Assembly (NCBI GenBank): GCA_012270995.1
Contig: JAAXHG010000015.1
Span: 60,945 to 124,944, forward strand
Length of the DNA: 64,000 bases
From: Vicinamibacteraceae bacterium
GTDB lineage: Bacteria > Acidobacteriota > Thermoanaerobaculia > Multivoradales > Multivoraceae
Reading direction: 5' to 3'
Shown here: piece by piece, positions 52,952 through 61,722 of the stretch
Layout: each line of letters starts with the position of its first letter
Numbering within the stretch: position 1 is the stretch's first letter
The notes under the pieces: generated by a model
Database searches by the model: none
Told to the model about the DNA's origin: nothing
What the model saw: the letters and a program-made list of their open reading frames with translations, nothing else
Translations under genes and position numbers: made by a program

Positions 52952-54631
52952 TCACGACTTCGCTCCCGCGGATGCCTGGACGCTACCAACAGCGCTTCGG
53001 CATGGCTCGAACGACGCCGGAGACTCGCGCAGCCGGATCTCGCCGGAGACGAGCTTGGGGAGGAGCGTGTCGCGAGTGGAAGCGAGGACCCGAGCCTCCC
53101 GCTGGTTCTCGTGTAGTTGGCTCAACAGCGGCGCCGTCAACTCGGAAAACGCCGCCCGAGTACGCGCCTCCGGCAGCACCACGGCAGTGCCCAGGACGGT
53201 TGTCGGATTCACGGCCGGGTACGCCCCGCCGTCCGCCAAGCGAGCGAGGCGGGCGATATTGCCGTGGGAAGTCGCGGCGCAGTACACGATTTCTCGCCCG
53301 ATGGCGGCCTTGGGGCGCAACACCGCGAATCCCGTGCTTCCCGTCAGACCATCGCGGTCAACGAGCGCGAACGACCCGTTTCCGGGCCGCACCGTGCCCA
53401 CGATCGTGTCGCCCGGCCGCAACACCCGACGCGCCCTGCTCGGCGCCGACCCCCACGCGTGCGGCTGGACGGACTCAATAACTCCCCACTTCGTGTTCGC
53501 CAGATCAACGTAGCGAACTCCGTCCGGAGTGTTCTTCCGGCCCCACGACTCCGGATTGAGCTCTGCAACGTCGGCCAGTGTTCCAGCCCGCCAGCCCTCC
53601 GGAGTCTCGCCCATTTCGGAGTCCACCAGCCGGTCGGAGAACAGGCCGGCTACGTCTTCCGGCAATCCAGTGTCCCGGCCTTCCATCTTCGCGCGGACCG
53701 GATCGAAGTCGACGAACCAGGACTTGAACAGCGCCCGGGCCATCGCCTCCAGCGTCTCGTTCATGCGCCGGTTCAGCTCGATCTTGTCGTCCAGGGCGCC
53801 GAGGATGTGGGCGATGGCGCGCTGTTCGTCCATGGGAGGAAGTGGAATCGGGATCGTCTTCACGTAGCTCGCCGGCTGTGCGATCGAGGGAACGCCGACC
53901 TGCGAGGTGTTTGCGAGGAGCGCATGCCTTCCTTCCGCGGAAGCGAACCACAGCGCCGTGAACTCGGGGAGCATCCTCGACTCGTCACACCTGAGGTACA
54001 TCTGGCTTTGCGACACGACATAGCGCTCGTACTGAGCGTCGCGGGGGATCATGGAGACTTGGCCGATCGTGCCGCGATGGGTAAACACGATGTCTCCGGG
54101 TCCGACATTCGCGTTCGCAAGTCGGTCCGCGTGTTCCTCGCAGATGAAGTCGAAGCCAACGCCTTCGTCCAATCGCCGACCGTGCAGGTGCTTCCCGTTG
54201 ATCACGGGCACGCCCTGAGGCACATAGGTCTCCACCTTGATCGAAGAACCGAACGGCCCCATCGCCACCTTCTCGGCAATCTCCTCAACCCGGACCCGAG
54301 GCCAGTCGCCGCGACTCGGCTTCGCCAGGAGAACGACGTACTGTCCCTCAATCTCCCGATGAAACCGCTCCGGCAGCCGCGCCCAGTCGCGCGCCTCCAC
54401 CAGGAACGGGATCGTCGAATCGTGCAGCGCCTGCTGGAAGTCGGCGAGCCGCGTCAGGTCGATCTCGGCCAGTCCGGGCCCCCGGAGCACGAGGTCCAGG
54501 TCGCTGCCGTCGTGGCTGCGGCCATCGACGCGGCTGCCGTAGGCCCAGACCTCGACCTCGGGCAGGTGCTTGCAAAGCAGCGCTTCGAGCTGCTCTCGGT
54601 GGCGAGGGGAAAGCTGCAGACGTTCAGTCAC
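52952..54631 (-). CDS. hsdS: HsdS specificity subunit fused to an N-terminal minimal nucleotidyltransferase
   Basis: A 559-residue fusion starting at GTG 54631. Residues 1-105 are a minimal nucleotidyltransferase (MNT): VWAYGSRVDGRSHDGSDLDLVLRG gives GS-x10-DxD with GS at 32-33 and DxD at 44-46. From about residue 107 the protein is HsdS: VRVEEIAEKVAMGPFGSSIK begins recognition domain 1, IPIPLPPMDEQRAIAHILGA the first conserved helix, PEGWRAGTLADVAELNPESW domain 2, and the last helix ends TRDTLLPKLVSGEIRL. HsdS sets the DNA target. MNT domains of MntA AMPylate or nucleotidylate a HepT partner; an HI0074/HepT-like gene overlaps upstream by 8 nt. Confidence 0.9.
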   Translation of the reverse strand: MTERLQLSPRHREQLEALLCKHLPEVEVWAYGSRVDGRSHDGSDLDLVLRGPGLAEIDLTRLADFQQALHDSTIPFLVEARDWARLPERFHREIEGQYVVLLAKPSRGDWPRVRVEEIAEKVAMGPFGSSIKVETYVPQGVPVINGKHLHGRRLDEGVGFDFICEEHADRLANANVGPGDIVFTHRGTIGQVSMIPRDAQYERYVVSQSQMYLRCDESRMLPEFTALWFASAEGRHALLANTSQVGVPSIAQPASYVKTIPIPLPPMDEQRAIAHILGALDDKIELNRRMNETLEAMARALFKSWFVDFDPVRAKMEGRDTGLPEDVAGLFSDRLVDSEMGETPEGWRAGTLADVAELNPESWGRKNTPDGVRYVDLANTKWGVIESVQPHAWGSAPSRARRVLRPGDTIVGTVRPGNGSFALVDRDGLTGSTGFAVLRPKAAIGREIVYCAATSHGNIARLARLADGGAYPAVNPTTVLGTAVVLPEARTRAAFSELTAPLLSQLHENQREARVLASTRDTLLPKLVSGEIRLRESPASFEPCRSAVGSVQASAGAKS

Positions 54632-55067
54632 GGGGCGCGTCGTCGATCGTATCGGCGAGCGCGCTCGCGTCGTCGAGAAAGGCGCGAAGGAGGTCGACCG
54701 CCGTCGCGTCGAACGGGCCGTCGTCTTCCCGGTCGACGAGACCGTCCACGGCGCCCCGGTAGCCGAGCCATCGCTCCGTCGCCTCGACGTCGATCAGGCC
54801 GTGCTTCGCCGCGTGCCGGAAGACGTCCCGGAAGGTGAGGCGGTCCGCCTGACGATTGCTCGCGAACCACGGCCGCAGGCGCTTCTTGAGGAGTTTGCCG
54901 CTCTGTTCGAGGGCCACCTCGAAGTACTCGGCGCCTACCTCTCCGGCGAGGCGGCCCGCAGTCGCGTCCTCGGCGTCGTCGAGAGCGTCGAGGCAGACGC
55001 CCAGCCGGTCGAGCCGGCTTCTGAGGAACGTCGTGTCGATGTCCTTCGTCAGTGCCGGCATGGCCAC
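54624..55067 (-). CDS. HI0074/HepT-like nucleotidyltransferase-partner protein
   Basis: A 147-residue all-helical protein. The stretch EVALEQSGKLLKKRLRPWFA, LTFRDVFRHAAKHGLIDVEA and ERWLGYRG matches nucleotidyltransferase substrate-binding proteins (HI0074 family). In HepT toxins the next segment carries an R-x4-6-H-x-Y RNase motif; here it reads RGAVDGLVDREDDGPFDA, with no His-x-Tyr. It may thus be a structural or regulatory partner, not an active toxin. It overlaps the MNT-HsdS gene by 8 nt, the usual order for MNT/HepT pairs. Confidence 0.78.
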   Translation of the reverse strand: MAMPALTKDIDTTFLRSRLDRLGVCLDALDDAEDATAGRLAGEVGAEYFEVALEQSGKLLKKRLRPWFASNRQADRLTFRDVFRHAAKHGLIDVEATERWLGYRGAVDGLVDREDDGPFDATAVDLLRAFLDDASALADTIDDAPRD

Positions 55068-55135
55068 GCCCGCCGTCCACTGAGTGACCCCCAGCCGTAC
55101 CGTCCCCGCATGCTACAGGCCCCGCCGCGACGACT

Positions 55136-55915
55136 TCACGCGGCCAGCAGAAGCCGCTCGAATCGCTCGGGAGAGGACCAGAGAGTGACTTCGGACTGCT
55201 GCTCGACAAGCTGGAAGTCCTCCCTGCGCCAAACATCCTGCGTGTCGTCGAACAAGGAAACCAGCGTCAGCTTCTGCCGGCTCTCCCGCAAGTGGCTGAG
55301 ATCGACGCATCCGGCGACGACATGCTCGGTGATCCGCCGAGCGGCGCCACGGGAACCCGTACTGAGCAGGAAGACGAGCGCGGTTCGCTCGTCCGTGTGG
55401 GTCTCAAAGTCGACGGTCCATTGCCGACCCGACCTGCCGGTACGGCTCACAGCGCGCTCATGGGCAATGCGCCGCTCCGTCAGCCATTCATGAACCTCGT
55501 CGGAGGCACTCTGGGCGGCCCTGGTTCTCAGAGTGAACCAAAGGTCCGAGACTCGCACCGCAGCCTGTGCTACTCGTAGCACGGAGTCCCCTACTGCAGC
55601 GTCTGTCGCGACCCGCAGAACCAGTTGACCGCGTTCCAGTTCGAGGCCAAGTGTCTGGCACACGTCCCCGATCATCCTGTTCTGTTTAGGCGATCTGCGT
55701 TTACTCACGGACTGCATTCGCAGCCAACCGAGGCTCTCGCCGAAGTCGGTGATGGTCAAGCCACCGTTGCGCTGGAGGACGAACACGTCGACCACGCCGC
55801 CGTCGGGGTACATGAGCGGAGTCCGCACCCTTACGCCTTCTTCAGGAGCAGGGGAACAACTGAAGAGCGGCGGCAGGGACGTTGCGATCGACGAACAGAG
55901 CGTCTCGAAGTTCAT
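55136..55915 (-). CDS. DUF1828/DUF1829-type protein
   Basis: A 259-residue protein started at ATG 55915, which overlaps the previous stop as ATGA. The N-terminal part RVRTPLMYPDGGVVDVFVLQ then GGLTITDFGESLGWL matches DUF1828. The C-terminal part includes VDFETHTDERTALVFLLSTG and a final FERLLLA. Members are found near restriction and mobile genes and may be nucleases or DNA-associated factors, function unproven. It is followed by a 68-nt gap before the HepT-like gene. Confidence 0.75.
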   Translation of the reverse strand: MNFETLCSSIATSLPPLFSCSPAPEEGVRVRTPLMYPDGGVVDVFVLQRNGGLTITDFGESLGWLRMQSVSKRRSPKQNRMIGDVCQTLGLELERGQLVLRVATDAAVGDSVLRVAQAAVRVSDLWFTLRTRAAQSASDEVHEWLTERRIAHERAVSRTGRSGRQWTVDFETHTDERTALVFLLSTGSRGAARRITEHVVAGCVDLSHLRESRQKLTLVSLFDDTQDVWRREDFQLVEQQSEVTLWSSPERFERLLLAA

Positions 55916-56366
55916 AGAACCAGTTCCTTCTGGGCGTTCAAGGCACCCACACTTCCATCGTGAACGATCCCGGCCTCGGTGCAGAACTGGTCCCAGACTT
56001 GTCTCGGTTGATTCCAAGGAGCGGTGATGTCCCCGGGAACGTATGCCTGCTTGTCGCGACAGGCCTCCGTCCACCGATGCTTGTGCTTCTCGCCAACGAA
56101 GTTGCAATCCGGGTTGTGGTGATCGGCACCCAGGTCGAGCCCATAGATGCGACCGACCTCCCGATGAACGATCGTGTAGGACAGAGTGCCAGCCTTGGGG
56201 TTGCAACGGCCGTTGACGAAGAGCGGATAGCCGGCATCGGACAACACCTCGGCCCTGAACTCCCGCGCGGGAGAGTGATCCTCATCGTCCTGCCACTCTA
56301 CGTCGCCGACGATTCGCTTCGTTCATCAGCCAGGATCGCGTCGAACTCCTGCTGGCTGAGCGTCAC
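55912..56366 (-). pseudogene. frameshifted small gene of the R-M operon (DUF6978-like)
   Basis: GTG 56366 overlaps the hsdM stop as GTGA and opens [14 protein letters not shown]. The frame then ends at a TAG, but the -1 frame continues RIVGDVEWQDDEDHSPAREF and on through VLSDAGYPLFVNGRCNPKAG to NAQKELVL. One missing base near 56315-56325 would rejoin the frames. The pattern VGRIYGLDLGADHHNPDCN and HKHRWTEA recalls DUF6978-type proteins, tentatively. It is either inactivated or hit by a sequencing error; no slippery heptamer is seen. Confidence 0.6.
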
Positions 56367-57979
56367 GGTGTGCTGCTCCTATTCGTCGGCGTCATCCCGA
56401 ACCCCAGCGCCCGCAGGTTTTCCTCGATCGCCGCGTCCAGTCTCCTTGCCTGGGCCTGCCGGTCGCGCCACTCGCCGGCGAGGCGCGTCATCTTGTCCTC
56501 GAAGGGTTCGCCGTCGTCCTCCGGCGGCTTGAAGCCGACGTAGCGGCCCGGGGTGAGCACGTGGTCGTGCCCGCGGACTTCCTCCAGGGCGGCGCTCTTG
56601 CAGAAGCCGGGCTCGTCTTCGTAGGGCGCCGCACCCTCGCCGCCGCGCCAGGCGCGGTACGTCGCGGCGATCCGTCCGATGTCTTCGGCGGCGAGTTCGC
56701 GGTGCGTGCGGTCGACCATGCGGCCGAGTTCGCGGGCGTCGATGAACAGGATCTCACGGCCGTGAGCGTGACCGCTGCCGCCGCCGCCGTCCTCCCGGTC
56801 GCGGGCAAGAAACCACAGGCAGGCCGGTATCTGGGTGGAGTAGAAGAGCTGGCCGGGAAGAGCGACCATGCAGTCGACGAGGTTCGCCTCCACCAGGTTG
56901 GCGCGGATCTTCCCCTCGCCCGACTGGGCCGACGACATGGAACCGTTCGCGAGCACGAAGCCGGCCCTGCCTTCCGGGGCCAGGTGATGCACCATGTGCT
57001 GCACCCAGGCGAAGTTCGCGTTGCGCCTTGGCGGCACGCCGTACTTCCAGCGCTTGTCCTTCGCCAGCCGCTCGCCTCCCCAGTCCGAAACGTTGAAGGG
57101 GGGATTGGCCAGGATGTAGTCGGCCCGCAGATCCGGATGGCGGTTGTTGTGGAACGTGTCGCCCTGCTCGATCCGCCCGCTGATGCCGCGGATGGCTAAG
57201 TTCATCCGCGCCAGCCTCCAGGTCGTGTAGTTCGACTCCTGGCCGTAGATCGAGAGATCGGCCGCGGTACTCGCGGTCCGTGCGCTGTTGCCGTTGCCCG
57301 TCGCGTGAGCGCCGATGAACTCGACGGACTGCACGAACATGCCGGACGACCCGCAGCACGGGTCGTACACGCGGCCCCTGTACGGCTCCAGCATCTCCAC
57401 CAGCAGCTCGACGACGCAGCGAGGCGTGTAGAACTCCCCGCCCTTCTTGCCCTCGGCGCTCGCGAACCGGGACAGGAAGTACTCGTACACGCGGCCAAGA
57501 ACATCCCTGGAACGCGCATCCTCATCGCCCACCTGGATGTTGCTCACCATGTCGACGAGCTGCCCCAAACGCTCCTTGTCGAGCGCCGGGCGCGCGTAGT
57601 CCTTCGGCAGCACGTCCTTGAGCGACCGGTTGTCGCGCTCGATGGCAACCATCGCGTCGTCCACGAGCCGGCCAATCGAAGGCTGCCGGGCCGCCTTCTT
57701 CAGGCGCGTCCATCGCGCCTCGGGTGGCACCCAGAAGACGTTCTTGGCCCGGTACTCGTCGGGATCCTCTGGATCGGCGCCGTCGTCGCGCTCCGCCTCG
57801 AGGCTGGTTCGGGTCTCCTCAAACGCGTCCGAGATGTACTTGAGGAAGATCAAGCCGAGTACGACGTGCTTGTACTCCGCCGCGTCCATGCTGCCGCGCA
57901 GCGCGTCGGCCATCTTCCAGAGTTCGGCTTCGTAGCCGGTAACGGCGCCGGAAGCCAAGGCGGCCCCTTCTCTTGGCAT
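56363..57979 (-). CDS. hsdM: type I restriction-modification DNA methyltransferase subunit
   Basis: A 538-residue N6-adenine methyltransferase subunit. ATG 57979 follows GGAGGAC; the track start at 58009 is 10 codons earlier. The N-terminal HsdM domain reads [24 protein letters not shown]-binding [14 protein letters not shown] and catalytic [12 protein letters not shown] near residue 292 are intact. [17 protein letters not shown] is also conserved. It methylates the site chosen by HsdS and opens the operon, coupled to the next gene through GTGA. Confidence 0.95.
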   Translation of the reverse strand: MPREGAALASGAVTGYEAELWKMADALRGSMDAAEYKHVVLGLIFLKYISDAFEETRTSLEAERDDGADPEDPDEYRAKNVFWVPPEARWTRLKKAARQPSIGRLVDDAMVAIERDNRSLKDVLPKDYARPALDKERLGQLVDMVSNIQVGDEDARSRDVLGRVYEYFLSRFASAEGKKGGEFYTPRCVVELLVEMLEPYRGRVYDPCCGSSGMFVQSVEFIGAHATGNGNSARTASTAADLSIYGQESNYTTWRLARMNLAIRGISGRIEQGDTFHNNRHPDLRADYILANPPFNVSDWGGERLAKDKRWKYGVPPRRNANFAWVQHMVHHLAPEGRAGFVLANGSMSSAQSGEGKIRANLVEANLVDCMVALPGQLFYSTQIPACLWFLARDREDGGGGSGHAHGREILFIDARELGRMVDRTHRELAAEDIGRIAATYRAWRGGEGAAPYEDEPGFCKSAALEEVRGHDHVLTPGRYVGFKPPEDDGEPFEDKMTRLAGEWRDRQAQARRLDAAIEENLRALGFGMTPTNRSSTP

Positions 57980-58021
57980 CGATGCTTGTCCTCCGTCTCC
58001 CTGCATCAATCTCCGAACGCA

Positions 58022-58038
58022 CGGCCGTCAGACGGCCG
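58022..58038. promoter_or_regulatory. 17-nt palindrome upstream of hsdM
   Basis: CGGCCGTCAGACGGCCG is a perfect 8-bp inverted repeat about one base, 43 nt before the hsdM start. It may be an operator; no good -10 box is evident. Confidence 0.4.
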
Positions 58039-58129
58039 CCCACGGACTGACGATATCGACGCCAAGGCCCTCGGTGCCAGCGGCGGATCGAGGCTTCACG
58101 GGAAGCCCTGGCCCGGCGAGCATGTACCC

Positions 58130-58159
58130 TTGACGTACAGCGTCAATCGGCCCTAGTCT
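58130..58159 (+). promoter_or_regulatory. promoter and operator of higBA
   Basis: TTGACG (58130-58135) and TAGTCT (58154-58159) are 18 nt apart. A perfect repeat TTGACG-TACAG-CGTCAA covers the -35 box, a likely HigA site. The predicted transcript would start within a few bases of the GTG, leaving almost no leader. Confidence 0.55.
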
Positions 58160-58167
58160 TCCTGTCG

Positions 58168-58452
58168 GTGATTCTCGGCTACGGCGACCCAAAGACCAGG
58201 CGCTTCGCCGAGGGTCGATTCGTGAGGGACTTCCAAGGATTCGAGCAACAAGCCTCCAAGCGACTGGCGATTCTGGACGCCGCCCCCTCCCTCCACACGT
58301 TGAGAGGGCTGCCCAGCAACCGCCTAGAAGTCTTGCGCGGCGCCCGCAAAGGCCAGTACTCCATCCGCATCAATCGCCAGTGGCGAATCTGCTTCGAGTG
58401 GCCCGACAATCAGCCAGGACCAAGCCGCGTCGAAATCGTCGACTACCACTGA
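58168..58452 (+). CDS. HigB-type RelE/ParE-superfamily toxin
   Basis: A 94-residue toxin beginning with GTG. KTRRFAEGRFVRDF, ASKRLAILDAAPSLHTLRGL, NRLEVLRGARKGQYSIRINRQWRICFEW and a final VDYH are typical of the plasmid-maintenance killer/HigB group that cleaves mRNA on ribosomes. The toxin precedes the antitoxin, the reversed order usual for higBA. Confidence 0.92.
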   Translation: MILGYGDPKTRRFAEGRFVRDFQGFEQQASKRLAILDAAPSLHTLRGLPSNRLEVLRGARKGQYSIRINRQWRICFEWPDNQPGPSRVEIVDYH

Positions 58453-58464
58453 GGGAGCACTGAA

Positions 58465-58761
58465 ATGCTGAAGAGAGCCGTTCATCCGGGACAGGTGCTG
58501 AAGGATGAACTAGCGGAACTCGACGTTACGCCGACGGAGTTCGCGCGCCACATCGGAGTGCCGCCCAACCGCGTGAGCCAGATCATCAACGGGAAGCGTT
58601 CGATTACCGGCGACACTGCATTGCGCCTCGGCCATTGGTTCAATGTAGAGCCGCAGTTCTGGCTCAACCTGCAGGCCCACTTCGATCTCGTTCAGGCCGA
58701 CAGACGACGTGGCGCCGCCATCCGGACACTGCCGACGAGTGCGGACCTGCCGGCAGGCTGA
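58465..58761 (+). CDS. HigA-type antitoxin (XRE helix-turn-helix)
   Basis: A 98-residue antitoxin. The motif HPGQVLKDELAELDVTPTEF leads into the helix-turn-helix ARHIGVPPNRVSQIINGKRSI and the helix FNVEPQFWLNLQAHFDL. It should bind the palindrome over the promoter and neutralise HigB. It lies 12 nt after the toxin gene. Confidence 0.93.
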   Translation: MLKRAVHPGQVLKDELAELDVTPTEFARHIGVPPNRVSQIINGKRSITGDTALRLGHWFNVEPQFWLNLQAHFDLVQADRRRGAAIRTLPTSADLPAG

Positions 58762-58802
58762 CCCGGGATTCGCCCGTGTAGCGACCCCGAGTTCCATGGA
58801 GT

Positions 58803-59102
58803 TCATTCCAAGTCCCAGCCGTCGCCCTGGAACGGGATCTCGCGCTCCGGCTCCTTCTTGCGGTCGGGGAGTTCAAGCTCGATTCCGCCGCGGGGCACGT
58901 TCGCGACCAACCACTGCCCCAACGGCATCTTCGGCCTGATTCGCCGCTCCCACTCCCGCTCCGGCACCACGACGAAGGTGTTGCGCTTGCCGATCTGCTG
59001 AGGCCCTACTTCCTCGGCGAGCCGGAGAATCTCCGGCAGGCGCGCTTTCGCCTCCGCGATGGTCCAGATGCGTCCTTGTTCGGATTGGGAGCCTATGGTC
59101 AC
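58803..59102 (-). CDS. solitary Phd/YefM-like antitoxin
   Basis: A 99-residue protein started at GTG 59102 after AGGAAT. It contains WTIAEAKARLPEILRLAEEVG and GKRNTFVVVPEREWERR, a Phd fold. The C-terminus is acidic and hydrophobic. No toxin gene follows in either direction; downstream lies convergent higBA. It could be an orphan antitoxin. Confidence 0.78.
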   Translation of the reverse strand: MTIGSQSEQGRIWTIAEAKARLPEILRLAEEVGPQQIGKRNTFVVVPEREWERRIRPKMPLGQWLVANVPRGGIELELPDRKKEPEREIPFQGDGWDLE

Positions 59103-59289
59103 GAGAGATTCCTGCGAGTTGCTCGCCAGTTCGGTCCAACATAGACCAAGCCGAGACCGGCGTCCAGAACCTCGGTCATCGCGGGGGCGAGAGTTTGGGC
59201 GGCACGAGACTGGACCAGCCACCAACGAGAAGGGAGGGCGAACCGTTCACACAGCGATAGGGTTCCCGGACACTGTCAGGAGAACCGCA

Positions 59290-61722
59290 ATGACAACGAC
59301 AGCCCGCATCGCCTGCCCCGCCGCCCTGCTCGCGCTCGCCGCTTCCGTGGCGGCGCAGGTCGGCGCCGGACCTGGCGACACTGACGCCGGCGGCTATCTC
59401 ACTCCGCCGCGGGAGATCGTCGACATCCTCGACGCGCCGCCGACTCCCGGCGTGCTTGTGAGCCCGAACCGGGACGTCATCGTGCTGACGGAACGACGGA
59501 GCATGCCGCCGATCTCCTGGCAGGCGCGGCCGCTGGAGCGCCTGGCGGGCTACCGGATCGACCCGCGCAACAGCGGGCCCTGGCGGGCGCCCGAGACCTC
59601 CGCGCTGACGATCCGCCGGGTCGAAGAGGACGCGAGCGCCGAAGGCATGCGCATCGACGCGCCCCACGGCACGACGCTCGGTTGGCCGCAGTTCTCGCCC
59701 AACGGGGCCCACCTCTCCTGGGCCGTCCTCCGCGACACGGGCATCGAACTCTGGGTCATCGACGTGGCCAGCGGCAAACGGAGAGCGCTGACCTCGGCAT
59801 CGCTCAACGCGACGTGGGGGAACCCGTGCCAGTGGCTGTTCGACTCGAGCGGCGTGCTCTGCCGCTTCCGAATGCCCGGAAGGGGCGCGCCACCTTCGCC
59901 GCCGCGCCAACCCGATGGACCGAACATCCAGGAGCACGACGGACGCCTGTCGCCGGTGCGCACCTACCAGGATTTGCTCGCGAACGCGCACGACGAGGCG
60001 CTGTTCGAGTACCACTTCACGAGTCGAATCGAGACCGTCGATCTGGCCACCGGGAAGCGCAACCAGATCGGCGAACCCGGGCTCTTCATGCGCGTTTCCG
60101 GCGCTCCCGACAGCCGTCACGTGCTCGTGGAGCGGCTCCAGCGTCCCTTCTCCTGGCTGCACCCGGCGAGCCGCTTTCCGCGGTCGGTCGAGGTGTGGAC
60201 CCGGGACGACGGCAAGGTCGCGACGGTGGCGAACCTGCCGCTGGCCGACGCCGTGCCGATCGGCGGCGTTCCGACCGGACCACGCAGCCATCGCTGGAAT
60301 CCAACGAAGCCGGCGACGCTCGTCTGGAGCGAGGCGCAGGACGGCGGCGACCCGAAGGCCGAGGTTCCGCACCGCGACCATCTGTTCGCGGTCGACGCGC
60401 CGTTCGACGGCGAACCGCGGGAGCTGACCCGCACGGAACACCGCTTCACCGGCGTCGCCTGGACAGCCGACGGCACCGCCCTGGTCAACGAGTACGACCG
60501 CGAGACCCGCTGGTTCCGTACCTCCTTGCTCGATGTCGGCGGCGACGAGCCGCGGACGCTGTTCGACCGCAGCGCCGAGGACCGCTACGGCGATCCGGGC
60601 TTCCCATGGCAGCGGCCTGGGGGCGGCACCGCCAGCTCCGTGGTCTTGCAGGACGGAGACAACATCTACCTCGTCGGCCGCGGCGCCTCGCCCGAAGGCG
60701 ACCTGCCCTTCGTCGACCGTCTGAATCTCGACACCCTGGCGACGGAGCGCCTGTTCCGCAGCGAGTCCGGGACCTACGAAGCCGCGGTTGCGGTGCTTTC
60801 AGCCGACGGTGGCTCGCTCCTGACCCGCCACGAGAGCACCACGGAGCCACCCAACTACTTCGCGACGAACCTCTCGACCGGCGACCGGCGCGCCCTGACC
60901 GACTTCAGCGACCCGGCGCCGATCCTCCGTCAGGTCGAAAAGCGGCTACTGACCTACGAGCGGGAGGACGGCGTCGGCCTGTCGGCGACCCTCTACCTGC
61001 CGCCCGGCTACCAGGAGGGCGACCGGCCGCCCATGTTGCTCTGGGCCTATCCGCGCGAGTTCACGAACGTCAACGCGGCGAGCCAGGTGACCGGCTCTCC
61101 CCACCGGTTCACGACCCTGCGCGGCGCCTCGCATCTGCTGCTGCTGACCCAGGGCTACGCGATCCTGGACGGACCGGCGATGCCGATCGTAGGCTACGGC
61201 GAGACGGCGAACGACACCTACGTCGAGCAACTCGTCTCGAGCGCGAAGGCGGCCGTCGACAAGGTCGTCGAACTCGGCGTCGCCGACCCCGACCGGATCG
61301 CCGTCGGCGGCCACAGCTACGGCGCCTTCATGACCGCCAACCTGCTCGCCCACTCCGACCTGTTCGCGGCCGGCATCGCCCGCAGCGGCGCCTACAACCG
61401 TTCGCTCACCCCGTTCGGCTTCCAGAACGAACGTCGCACCTTCTGGGAAGCCCAGCACATCTACGCCGCGATGTCGCCTTTCTTCCACGCCGAGAAGGTG
61501 AACGAGCCGATCCTGCTCACCCACGGCGAGATCGACAACAACTCCGGCACCTTCCCGATCCAGTCCGAGCGCTTCTACCAGGCCCTGAAGGGTCACGGTG
61601 CCACGGTGCGCTACGTCACGATGCCTCACGAGTCCCACGGCTACGCCGCGCGGGAGTCGGTGCTACATGTCGTAGCCGAGATGCTGAACTGGTGCGACCG
61701 CTACCTGCGTAAGGGGCAGTGA
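59290..61722 (+). CDS. S9-family peptidase, glutamyl-endopeptidase-like, secreted
   Basis: An 810-residue prolyl-oligopeptidase-fold enzyme. ATG 59290 follows CAGGAGAACC and a signal peptide (CPAALLALAASVAAQ). The N-terminal beta-propeller spans roughly residues 50-530. The C-terminal hydrolase has the nucleophile in VGGHSYGAFMTANLLAHS, the aspartate in HGEIDNNSGTFPIQ and the histidine in MPHESHGYAARES. These motifs, including NRSLTPFGFQNE, closely match the plant-type glutamyl endopeptidase branch, so cleavage after Glu is likely. It probably degrades imported or periplasmic peptides. Its end overlaps the convergent lipoprotein gene by 60 nt. Confidence 0.92.
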   Translation: MTTTARIACPAALLALAASVAAQVGAGPGDTDAGGYLTPPREIVDILDAPPTPGVLVSPNRDVIVLTERRSMPPISWQARPLERLAGYRIDPRNSGPWRAPETSALTIRRVEEDASAEGMRIDAPHGTTLGWPQFSPNGAHLSWAVLRDTGIELWVIDVASGKRRALTSASLNATWGNPCQWLFDSSGVLCRFRMPGRGAPPSPPRQPDGPNIQEHDGRLSPVRTYQDLLANAHDEALFEYHFTSRIETVDLATGKRNQIGEPGLFMRVSGAPDSRHVLVERLQRPFSWLHPASRFPRSVEVWTRDDGKVATVANLPLADAVPIGGVPTGPRSHRWNPTKPATLVWSEAQDGGDPKAEVPHRDHLFAVDAPFDGEPRELTRTEHRFTGVAWTADGTALVNEYDRETRWFRTSLLDVGGDEPRTLFDRSAEDRYGDPGFPWQRPGGGTASSVVLQDGDNIYLVGRGASPEGDLPFVDRLNLDTLATERLFRSESGTYEAAVAVLSADGGSLLTRHESTTEPPNYFATNLSTGDRRALTDFSDPAPILRQVEKRLLTYEREDGVGLSATLYLPPGYQEGDRPPMLLWAYPREFTNVNAASQVTGSPHRFTTLRGASHLLLLTQGYAILDGPAMPIVGYGETANDTYVEQLVSSAKAAVDKVVELGVADPDRIAVGGHSYGAFMTANLLAHSDLFAAGIARSGAYNRSLTPFGFQNERRTFWEAQHIYAAMSPFFHAEKVNEPILLTHGEIDNNSGTFPIQSERFYQALKGHGATVRYVTMPHESHGYAARESVLHVVAEMLNWCDRYLRKGQ

